Positions 1-5,434 of a stretch of DNA of 21,785 nucleotides are shown in pieces. Position 1 is the stretch's first letter. Every line of letters begins with the position of its first letter. Source of the DNA: Ruminococcaceae bacterium UBA6364 (GTDB lineage: Bacteria; Bacillota; Clostridia; Oscillospirales; Acutalibacteraceae); the NCBI GenBank assembly GCA_002440045.1, contig DJRI01000098.1:86529-108313 (forward strand), in the 5' to 3' direction. Made by a program: the position numbers and the translations under genes. The notes beneath the pieces are model-generated. The model saw only the letters and a list, made by a program, of their open reading frames with translations, was not told the origin of the DNA and ran no database searches.

Positions 1-30
1 TTTTGCGGTCCGGACTTTTTTTACAGCCCC
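1..30 (-). repeat. Left copy of outward-facing terminal repeat
   Basis: Read on the minus strand this begins GGGGCTGTAAAAAAAGTCC and ends at the window edge. It matches positions 21714-21743 of the plus strand at 28 of 30 bases, so the window carries the motif at both ends in inverted orientation, each copy pointing outward. It may be the edge of a dispersed intergenic repeat, MITE or insertion sequence that broke the assembly. No transposase is visible, so the element type is unknown. Confidence 0.6.
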
Positions 31-92
31 GCCTTTACACGCTTTTTTATGTGTGTTAAAATGAGCAATATAAAATAATGTATAAATTTGCG

Positions 93-117
93 GCCGTCGC
101 CGTTTTTCGGCGGCGGC
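93..117 (+). other. GC-rich hairpin in the leader of the HAD-PHP gene
   Basis: The arms at 93-102 and 108-117 pair over 10 positions (one G-U) around a loop of five T. The hairpin lies about 15 bases before the AAGGA ribosome binding site (133-137). No T-run follows it, so it is not a standard terminator. It could shape the 5' leader of the mRNA. The AT-rich stretch before it (about 55-90) could hold a promoter, but no convincing -35/-10 pair is visible. Confidence 0.35.
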
Positions 118-147
118 AGGTGTAAACAGCCGAAGGAAGTTTTATAA

Positions 148-1635
148 ATGAGATATAAATACATTTTTTGGGATTGGAACGGCACTCTTATAGACGACGT
201 ACAAAACGCCCTTTCATGTGTTAACGAAATGCTTGAAGAAATGGGCAGAAAAAGCATTACGCTTCGTGAATACTATTCTTACATAGAAACGCCCATTGTG
301 AACTTTTACCGCCGCCTGCTTGCGCCAGAAGAGCCTGATTTTGAAAAAATATCAAAAGATTTTCACACAAACTATGAAAAGCATTTGCCGGAAACGCACC
401 TTGCTTCAGGTGCAAAAGATGTGCTTTCTTCACTTAAAGAGCGCGGCGCAAAGCATTACATAATTACGGCTTCGCACACCGATGAAGCCGCCTCTTTAAC
501 AAAGCACTTCGGCATAGGCGAATATTTTGAAGAGATTTTGGGCGCGGACGACAACTACGCCGAAAGCAAAACCCAAAGAGCGATTGATTTTTTCAATAAA
601 AAAGGCATTCCGCAGGGCGACGCACTGTTTGTGGGCGACACGCTTCACGACCTTGAGGTTGCAAACGCTTTGGGGATAGACTGCGTACTTGTTTCTTACG
701 GCCACCAGGGGAAAAAGGCTCTTTTTGAAAGCGGCTGTTTTGTCGTTGACACATTAAAAGAGGTCGAAAACATTATTCTTGACGACAGGCGGGTTGATTT
801 GCACTGCCATTCGACGCGCTCCGACGGCACGCTTACGCCGACAGAGCTTGTAAAGCACGCAAAAGACCTTGGGCTTTCTGCAATCGCGCTTACGGACCAC
901 GACTCTGTAAACGGCATAAAAGAAGCGCTCGAAGCCGCAGAAAAACTCGGATTTTCGCTTATTCCGGGAATTGAGTTTTCTGTTGCCGCCGACACGGAGC
1001 TTCACATAATCGGTCTTTTTTTGGACCCCGAAAACGGCGTTCTTTTAAAAACGATTGAGGGGCTTGTTTCAAGCCGCAGGCGGCGAATGGAGGATATTTG
1101 CGAAAAGCTTTCGGCGCTTTCCCTGCCAATTTCATATGAAGAAGCCCGGCTTGAAGCGGGCGGCGATTTTGTAGGGCGCGCGCACATTGCAAGGCTGATG
1201 ATTAAAAAGGGCTATGTTTCATCGGTCAAAGAGGCGTTTTCAAAATATATCGGCATCGGCCGCCCTGCATATTCCGAGAAAAAAGAGCTTACGGTAAAAA
1301 GCGCCATAGAAGCAATAAGCGCGGCGGGCGGCTGCTCGTTTCTTGCCCACCTTAACCAGACGGGTTACAGCGACGAAAAGCTTTTTTCGGTGCTTTCTCA
1401 AATGAAAGAATACGGCCTTACGGGAATAGAGGGCTATTACCCCGAATACACAAAAGAGCAGACCGCCGCATATCGCACTATGGCTGGAAAGCTGGGGCTT
1501 GTTTTTTCGGGCGGCTCTGATTTTCACGGGAGCATTAAGCCCGCAATTGAGCTCGGCTCGGGCTTCGGCTCGCTTAACATTCCGTATTTTGTGCTCGAAA
1601 ACATAAAACGTCACCGAGATACGCTTTATAAATAA
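148..1635 (+). CDS. Fusion of HAD-family phosphatase and PHP-domain phosphoesterase
   Basis: Two hydrolase modules share one chain of 495 residues. Residues 1-212 are a HAD hydrolase of the phosphoglycolate phosphatase/PpaX type: motif I WDWNGT (D9 nucleophile, N11 where an acid/base Asp is usual), motif II around T107, motif III K141 and motif IV GDTLHD (D164, D168). Residues 216-495 are a PHP domain resembling RNase AM/YciV (TrpH): DLHCHSTRSDG (H219, H221, D226), TDHDS (D250, H251), E276, H286, H346, AHLNQ (H401) and SDFH (D458, H460). YciV-like PHP enzymes remove phosphates from 3',5'-bisphosphonucleotides and short RNA ends; the HAD substrate cannot be read from sequence. The start has an AAGGA site 10 bases upstream. 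A terminator follows the stop. The protein lacks a signal peptide and should be cytoplasmic. The frame is open across the join, so a sequencing artefact is unlikely. Confidence 0.9.
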   Translation: MRYKYIFWDWNGTLIDDVQNALSCVNEMLEEMGRKSITLREYYSYIETPIVNFYRRLLAPEEPDFEKISKDFHTNYEKHLPETHLASGAKDVLSSLKERGAKHYIITASHTDEAASLTKHFGIGEYFEEILGADDNYAESKTQRAIDFFNKKGIPQGDALFVGDTLHDLEVANALGIDCVLVSYGHQGKKALFESGCFVVDTLKEVENIILDDRRVDLHCHSTRSDGTLTPTELVKHAKDLGLSAIALTDHDSVNGIKEALEAAEKLGFSLIPGIEFSVAADTELHIIGLFLDPENGVLLKTIEGLVSSRRRRMEDICEKLSALSLPISYEEARLEAGGDFVGRAHIARLMIKKGYVSSVKEAFSKYIGIGRPAYSEKKELTVKSAIEAISAAGGCSFLAHLNQTGYSDEKLFSVLSQMKEYGLTGIEGYYPEYTKEQTAAYRTMAGKLGLVFSGGSDFHGSIKPAIELGSGFGSLNIPYFVLENIKRHRDTLYK

Positions 1636-1656
1636 AGAAATTTTTGTCAATAATAT

Positions 1657-1687
1657 TACTGCCGCATAATTGCGGCGGTATTTTTTT
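1657..1687 (+). terminator. Rho-independent terminator after the HAD-PHP gene
   Basis: A 10-bp stem (1657-1666 with 1671-1680, one G-U pair) and a TAAT loop are followed by seven T residues (1681-1687). It lies only 17 bases before the next ATG. The downstream gene is therefore read through this terminator or served by a promoter in the 21 bases before it, where none is obvious. Confidence 0.85.
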
Positions 1688-1704
1688 GATTCGGAGGCAC
1701 TTTT

Positions 1705-2559
1705 ATGTTTTCGCAAATAAAAATTTCGGCAAAATCGCTTTTGAGCAAAAACACGCTCAGGCTGTTTTTTGCGTCGTTTCTTGCATTTTTTCTTAAAGCC
1801 GCGCTTGTGTTATCGGCGGCGCTTTTAACATATTTTTTTATGCGTTCCGATTATTTTGACGCGTTTATTTCGTTTTCAAACAAATACGTTATGTATTTTG
1901 CTTTGCTCTTCATTTTAAATGTTGTCAGAATTTTTATTTTGCTGTTTGTTTTTGCACTGACGCTCGGCGAAAAGTTTTTGTATTTTAAAAGAGCCGCGGG
2001 TGAAAAAGGCTCGCTTTCTTTGCTGTTTTCTTTTCTTTCGCCTAAAAAAGCGGCGCGGGCGTTTGCGCTTTATTGCAAAATATTCTTTTTAAAGCTTTTG
2101 TGGTTTCTTTTCTTTTTATCGCCTGCGGCGCTTTGCGGCGAAACGGTATTTTTTCTTTACCGCGCTTCGCGCCTTACGGTCGGGGCGTTTAATTCGCTTC
2201 TTTTCGGCGTGGCGTTTTTAGCCGTTTCGGGGCTTTGCTTTTTTCTTTTTGCCGCGCAAAGATTTTCGGCGGCGCCGTACTATATGTGCCTTGAAAACCT
2301 TTCGCCTAAAGAGGCGATTAAAAAAAGCGTCCGCTTTACGGACGGATTTTTAAAGCGTTTTGTCCTTTTTAAGCTCGGCTTTTTGGGCTGGGGCGCGCTT
2401 TCTTTTGCCGTTCTTCCCGCACTCTATGTCATACCTTATATAAAGCTTTCAAACGCGCGGTTTGTTTTTTGCGCGGTAAATTCAAGAGAAGCTTTAAAAG
2501 AAAAGGACGAATACCCGATAATACTGACTTCTGTAAATAAGCCTGTCGGCGAAATTTAA
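1705..2559 (+). CDS. Polytopic membrane protein resembling DUF975
   Basis: This 284-residue integral membrane protein is rich in Phe, Leu and Ala. Hydrophobic spans are visible near residues 19-46, 61-88, 123-150, 160-184 and 220-246. The C-terminal part resembles the DUF975 signature: a LSPKEAIKKS helix (199-208), then a membrane segment with FLGWG (226-230), then VIPYIKLSNARF (242-253). DUF975 proteins have no established function. A GGAGG site at 1693-1697 supports the ATG. The stop is followed by spacer with no strong terminator. The gene is codirectional with both neighbours, but spacing gives no firm operon link. The family assignment rests on motif resemblance and could be wrong at family level; membrane location is certain. 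Confidence 0.8.
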   Translation: MFSQIKISAKSLLSKNTLRLFFASFLAFFLKAALVLSAALLTYFFMRSDYFDAFISFSNKYVMYFALLFILNVVRIFILLFVFALTLGEKFLYFKRAAGEKGSLSLLFSFLSPKKAARAFALYCKIFFLKLLWFLFFLSPAALCGETVFFLYRASRLTVGAFNSLLFGVAFLAVSGLCFFLFAAQRFSAAPYYMCLENLSPKEAIKKSVRFTDGFLKRFVLFKLGFLGWGALSFAVLPALYVIPYIKLSNARFVFCAVNSREALKEKDEYPIILTSVNKPVGEI

Positions 2560-2785
2560 TATTGCAAAAATCTTTTAATATCTTTTGCGAATTAAAAGTT
2601 AAGAATTTCTTAAAAAATGACAAATGTATTGAAATGAGAAATCAAATATGTTATGTTTAAATCAGAAAAAGTAATATCACACTAACTTTATTGCAATCCA
2701 CCCGAAACACAGATTTTTTAATGCGGTTGACCCGCCCTATTGGCGCAGGTTTATAAATATTCTGAAAGAGGAGGGCGAAAATACA
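2560..2785. other. AT-rich spacer before the phospholipase locus
   Basis: This spacer contains no substantial ORF. It shows an imperfect GCAAAA/TTTTGC inverted repeat just after the preceding stop (about 2563-2590, no T-run), a TTGAAA...TATGTT pair with 17-base spacing (weak promoter candidate, about 2629-2657) and a better promoter candidate at 2727-2756. Its composition is visibly more AT-rich than the glycogen or GH2 regions. Confidence 0.4.
2727..2756 (+). promoter_or_regulatory. Candidate sigma-A promoter for the phospholipase locus
   Basis: TTGACC (2727-2732) and TTATAA (2751-2756) are separated by 18 bases, with a small CGCC/GGCG inverted repeat in the spacer. Transcription would start near 2763, just before a GAGGAGGG ribosome binding site, and would cover the small ORF, the phospholipase and the three membrane-protein genes. 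The call rests on the hexamers and position only. Confidence 0.4.
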
Positions 2786-2905
2786 ATGAAAAAAACCTCG
2801 GTAAAATTAAGCGATGTGCTCAAATTCAGCTTTTGGGGCGCAAAAAATAATTTGTTTTTTTGCGCCGAAAAACAACAAAAACAGTTTTACAACAAAAAAA
2901 GCTAA
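2786..2905 (+). CDS. Possible 39-residue leader peptide before the phospholipase gene
   Basis: An ATG follows a strong GAGGAGGG ribosome binding site at about 9-base spacing. It opens a 39-codon frame beginning MKKTSVKLSDVLKFSF and ending QFYNKKS. The peptide is basic and has no clear membrane span or known family. Its TAA stop abuts the AAGGAG site of the next gene, an arrangement consistent with translational coupling or with a regulatory leader. An 11-bp hairpin (2837-2866) lies inside it. It may be a genuine small protein, an attenuator-type leader or a chance frame behind a decayed start. The strong ribosome binding site is the main argument that it is translated. Confidence 0.45.
   Translation: MKKTSVKLSDVLKFSFWGAKNNLFFCAEKQQKQFYNKKS
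2837..2866 (+). promoter_or_regulatory. 11-bp hairpin in the phospholipase leader
   Basis: Arms GGCGCAAAAAA (2837-2847) and TTTTTTGCGCC (2856-2866) pair perfectly around an 8-base loop. No T-run follows the stem, so this is not an ordinary terminator. It lies between the leader ORF start and the ribosome binding site of the phospholipase gene, where it could affect translation or RNA stability. Confidence 0.45.
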
Positions 2906-2920
2906 GGAGCATATTATATT

Positions 2921-3934
2921 ATGAAAACAACAAAAAAATTAATTTCATTGATATTAGCATTAGCCTTTACATTTTTAATGTGCCAGACTCTTGCTTATGC
3001 AGAAGAGGCGGAGGATTACGGCGGAATAGATATTTCGCTGTATACAAAAAGCGAATTGGATTTATCGCAATATACGCTCGATGATATAAGAGCCATGTCA
3101 TCGGAAGAATATTTAAACTTGGTCAAGGAATTTGAACGTGTTTATGACCCTTATGACTCTTATGTTGCAGAAGATTTATCCCTTACAAACAGCACCGATT
3201 TAACCGATGAAAACGGCACTGTTTCTACTCAATGGAAATCCGGAACAATCAACAAAGAAGGAGAATATACAGAAAGTCGCACTCATGAGTATATTACCGC
3301 GATTGCCTGTACTGTATTGGATAATGACAAAGGCTTTTTCGCAAACAATGCCACAGCAAACATCGTTATTTCTCTGTGCATTTCGCTCGCATCTCTGTTG
3401 CCGGATACAGACGAAAATGAAGTAATCCTTTTTCTTGGGCATTTTTATAACCCGGATACGCAAAAAAATTATGTCGGCAGCACAACAAATACAGCAAGAA
3501 CAAATGCCGAAAAACATTTTAAAGCCGCCGTCCTTTCCGCAAGCTATGGCGCAATGGACGAAGCGTATGAACATTTGGGGCGCTGCCTGCATTATGTTCA
3601 GGATGTAAACGTTCCGCACCATGCGGCAAATGTTATTGGAACAAACCCATCGCACAGTTCTTTCGAAGAATATGCTTTAGAGAATCAAGAAGCCTATCTT
3701 GAAAATTTTAGAACAATTTCTGTATCTAATTACAGGAATGCTTATTCATGGGATATCGGAACCATTACACACAAAGCTGCCGCTGAAGCGAAGCCGATGA
3801 TTTCACATGTCAACAACATTTTGGATAAGTCCGAATGGTCGGAATACGCGCGCATAACTATGCAAAACGCAACAAGATACAGCGCGATGGCGATTTATAA
3901 ATTTGCTATGGAAAGCTCTCTTACCCTTTATTAA
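2921..3934 (+). CDS. Secreted zinc-dependent phospholipase C-family protein
   Basis: This 337-residue protein has a Sec signal peptide (basic start, hydrophobic core about 8-22, likely cleavage after LAYA near residue 27). An acidic region follows, then a catalytic domain resembling the zinc phospholipases C of Bacillus cereus, Listeria PlcB and the N-terminal half of Clostridium perfringens alpha-toxin. Probable metal ligands are H122 (THEYI), D162, H174 (GHFYNP), H224 and D228 (LHYVQD), H234, H245 and E249. The H224/D228/H234 spacing and the D162-to-H174 spacing match alpha-toxin. W105 may be the ligand exposed after removal of a propeptide (about 28-104). There is no C-terminal C2-like domain, so the mature size is close to B. 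cereus PC-PLC. AAGGAG (2905-2910) supports the start. Three small membrane-protein genes follow 20 bases downstream. Lipase activity and target are inferred from the family. Confidence 0.85.
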   Translation: MKTTKKLISLILALAFTFLMCQTLAYAEEAEDYGGIDISLYTKSELDLSQYTLDDIRAMSSEEYLNLVKEFERVYDPYDSYVAEDLSLTNSTDLTDENGTVSTQWKSGTINKEGEYTESRTHEYITAIACTVLDNDKGFFANNATANIVISLCISLASLLPDTDENEVILFLGHFYNPDTQKNYVGSTTNTARTNAEKHFKAAVLSASYGAMDEAYEHLGRCLHYVQDVNVPHHAANVIGTNPSHSSFEEYALENQEAYLENFRTISVSNYRNAYSWDIGTITHKAAAEAKPMISHVNNILDKSEWSEYARITMQNATRYSAMAIYKFAMESSLTLY

Positions 3935-3954
3935 TTAACTCACGAGGTGATATA

Positions 3955-4413
3955 ATGGCAAAAAATATACTAAAAAAAATCGTTAAAATTTTAAGCGCAG
4001 TTAATTATGCCCTGCTTTGTGTTTATTCTGCACTGTTTTGCGCCTATCACGCATTCGAGTTTTTCCGCCACCTTGTCTATCCCACCATACTTGACGCTTA
4101 TATAGACGGCGAAGGTATTTTAGCTTATTTTATAATATCGCTTCCGCTCGGAGCTATCGGCTGCATAATTCTTGCCATATTTTCAAGAAAACGCAAAGTC
4201 CCTGCCGCAATATTGCTTTTGTCGCTCGTTTTGCAGGTTCTTCCTATTGTTTCGTGGGTTAAAAGACCCGAAACTATTTCAAAGCCGGATTTACCGTCGG
4301 CACTTTATGCTATAGGCATGGCGGCATTTATTGCAAGCGCGGCTTTTGCGATTTATCTTTTGTTTGAAAAACGCGGCAAACCGTCGGCGCTTACGCCCAC
4401 CGAGGTGATATAA
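3955..4413 (+). CDS. Small four-helix membrane protein, tandem paralogue 1
   Basis: This 152-residue protein matches no family I recognise. Hydrophobic segments lie near 11-35, 56-77, 82-101 and 115-138. Basic residues at the N-terminus (KNILKKIVK), after helix 2 (SRKRK) and at the C-terminus (EKRGK) predict both ends inside, with two external loops near 36-55 and 102-114. It starts 20 bases after the phospholipase stop behind a GAGGTGAT site, so it is probably in the same transcript. Its stop overlaps the next start in TAATG. The last codons (TEVI, stop) double as the next gene's ribosome binding site. Function is unknown; protection against, or assistance to, the phospholipase is a guess from context. 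Confidence 0.85.
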   Translation: MAKNILKKIVKILSAVNYALLCVYSALFCAYHAFEFFRHLVYPTILDAYIDGEGILAYFIISLPLGAIGCIILAIFSRKRKVPAAILLLSLVLQVLPIVSWVKRPETISKPDLPSALYAIGMAAFIASAAFAIYLLFEKRGKPSALTPTEVI

Positions 4414-4856
4414 TGGCAAAAAATATACTTAAAAAAATTGTTAAAATTTTAAGCGCAGTCAATTATGCCCTGCTTTGCGTTTATGCCGCACTGTTTTGCG
4501 CCTATCGCGCCTTTGACTCGTTTCATCATCTTGTATTTCACACCCTGCTTAAGACTTTTTTAAACGACGACGGTGTTTTAGCTTATTTAATAATATCGCT
4601 TCCGCTCGGAGGTATCGGCTGTATAATTCTTGCCCTGTTTTCAAGAAAACGCAAAGTCTCTGCCGCAATATTGCTTTTGTCGCTCGTTTTGCAGTTCATT
4701 CCGCTTATAACGTGTATCAAAGGCGGTATGGTTTTCTCAACAGCGGTTTATGCTATCGGCACGGCGGCATTTATTGCAAGCGCGGCTTTTGCGATTTATC
4801 TTTTGTTTAACAAACGCGGCAAACCGTCGGCGCTTACGCCCACCGAGGTGATATAA
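4413..4856 (+). CDS. Small four-helix membrane protein, tandem paralogue 2
   Basis: This 147-residue second copy has the same N-terminal stretch, helices and C-terminal tail as paralogue 1. It differs from it in the loop after helix 1 (FHHLVFHTLLKTFLNDDG) and in a shorter loop before helix 4 (IKGGMVFST), which removes five residues. The start overlaps the previous stop by one base (TAATG), so translation is likely coupled. The stop overlaps the third copy in the same way. Predicted topology is four helices with both ends cytoplasmic. Function is unknown. Confidence 0.85.
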   Translation: MAKNILKKIVKILSAVNYALLCVYAALFCAYRAFDSFHHLVFHTLLKTFLNDDGVLAYLIISLPLGGIGCIILALFSRKRKVSAAILLLSLVLQFIPLITCIKGGMVFSTAVYAIGTAAFIASAAFAIYLLFNKRGKPSALTPTEVI

Positions 4857-5317
4857 TGGCAAAAAATATACTTAAAAAAATTGTTAAAATTTTAAGCGCA
4901 GTTAATTATGCCCTGCTTTGTGTTTATTCTGCACTGTTTTGCGCTTATCTCGCCTTCGATTTTTTTCGACATATTGTTTCCAACACTCTGCTCGAATTTT
5001 ATATAGCTGACGAAGGTGGCGTTGTCTATGCTTTTATATTGCTTCCTCTCGGAGTTATCGGCTGCATAATTCTTACCTTGTTTTCAAGAAAACGCAAAGT
5101 CCCTGCCGCAATATTACTTCTGTCGCTCGCTTTGCAACTGATTCCGATTATAACATGTTTTAAACACGATGAAGTTTATCCAAAATCGGTTTTTCCGGCG
5201 GCGGTTTATGCTATAGGCACAGCGGCATTTATTGCAAGCGCGGCTTTTGCGATTTACCTTTTATGCAGTAAACCGTCGCCGCGTGTTGACGAACGCACAG
5301 GATTGCAGATAGTGTAA
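4856..5317 (+). CDS. Small four-helix membrane protein, tandem paralogue 3
   Basis: This third copy of 153 residues keeps the N-terminal block, SRKRK motif and helix 4 (AAFIASAAFAIYLL) but has its own loops (IVSNTLLEFYIADEGG and FKHDEVYPKSVFP). Its tail is altered: instead of the KRGKPSALTPTEVI ending it reads SKPSPRVDERTGLQIV, so the embedded downstream ribosome binding site is lost, as expected for the last gene of the array. A hairpin terminator lies 30 bases after the stop. Function is unknown. Confidence 0.85.
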   Translation: MAKNILKKIVKILSAVNYALLCVYSALFCAYLAFDFFRHIVSNTLLEFYIADEGGVVYAFILLPLGVIGCIILTLFSRKRKVPAAILLLSLALQLIPIITCFKHDEVYPKSVFPAAVYAIGTAAFIASAAFAIYLLCSKPSPRVDERTGLQIV

Positions 5318-5347
5318 TAATTAAAGTTTTTGCCCCATATCAAAAGC

Positions 5348-5380
5348 AGACCCTTCGGGAGAAAATCTCCCGAGGGGTCT
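5348..5380. terminator. Hairpin terminator between convergent genes
   Basis: A 15-bp stem (5348-5362 with 5366-5380, one G-U pair) encloses a 3-base AAA loop between the plus-strand membrane-protein array and the minus-strand GH2 gene. The T-run is poor on both sides (TCACTTT on the plus strand, GCTTTTG on the minus). It is placed to stop both transcripts. Confidence 0.7.
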
Positions 5381-5390
5381 TCACTTTATA

Positions 5391-5420
5391 AGGGGTTGTA
5401 AAAACTTTTTTACAGACACC
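5391..5420. repeat. Palindromic element related to the window-end repeat
   Basis: AGGGGTTGTAAAAAC followed by TTTTTTACAGACACC forms a near-palindrome (arms 5397-5404 and 5407-5414). Each half resembles the outer part of the repeat at the two window ends (GGGGCTGTAAAAAA). It may be a collapsed remnant of the same element, or simply a second AT-rich terminator for the GH2 gene, whose stop is 15 bases away. Confidence 0.35.
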
Positions 5421-5434
5421 TGCATTTCATTCGC

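Larger units (their letters stand above)
3955..5317 (+). repeat. Tandem triplication of a membrane-protein gene
   Basis: Three head-to-tail copies start at 3955, 4413 and 4856 (steps of 458 and 443 bases). The repeated unit includes the ribosome binding site: GAGGTGATATAATGGC occurs before every copy. Long stretches of the first and last thirds are nearly identical, while the middle and a stretch before the last helix differ. Copy 3 loses the shared tail after about 5270. This pattern implies fairly recent duplication followed by divergence of selected parts. Confidence 0.9.

Noticed and set aside
1240..1716. 158-residue minus-strand frame inside the HAD-PHP gene
   Set aside because: It is antisense to conserved PHP motifs and is basic, low-complexity sequence typical of shadow frames.
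2860..3084. 74-residue plus-strand frame over the start of the phospholipase gene
   Set aside because: It lies in another frame of a well-supported gene, has no ribosome binding site and no recognisable domain.
3955..5317. CRISPR-like or minisatellite array
   Set aside because: The repeat period is 443-458 bases and coincides with complete genes; this is gene triplication.
2921..5317. Classical toxin-antitoxin module
   Set aside because: The first gene is a secreted enzyme and the partners are membrane proteins with no DNA-binding or RNA features, so standard TA types do not fit. An immunity-like role is kept only as a hypothesis.
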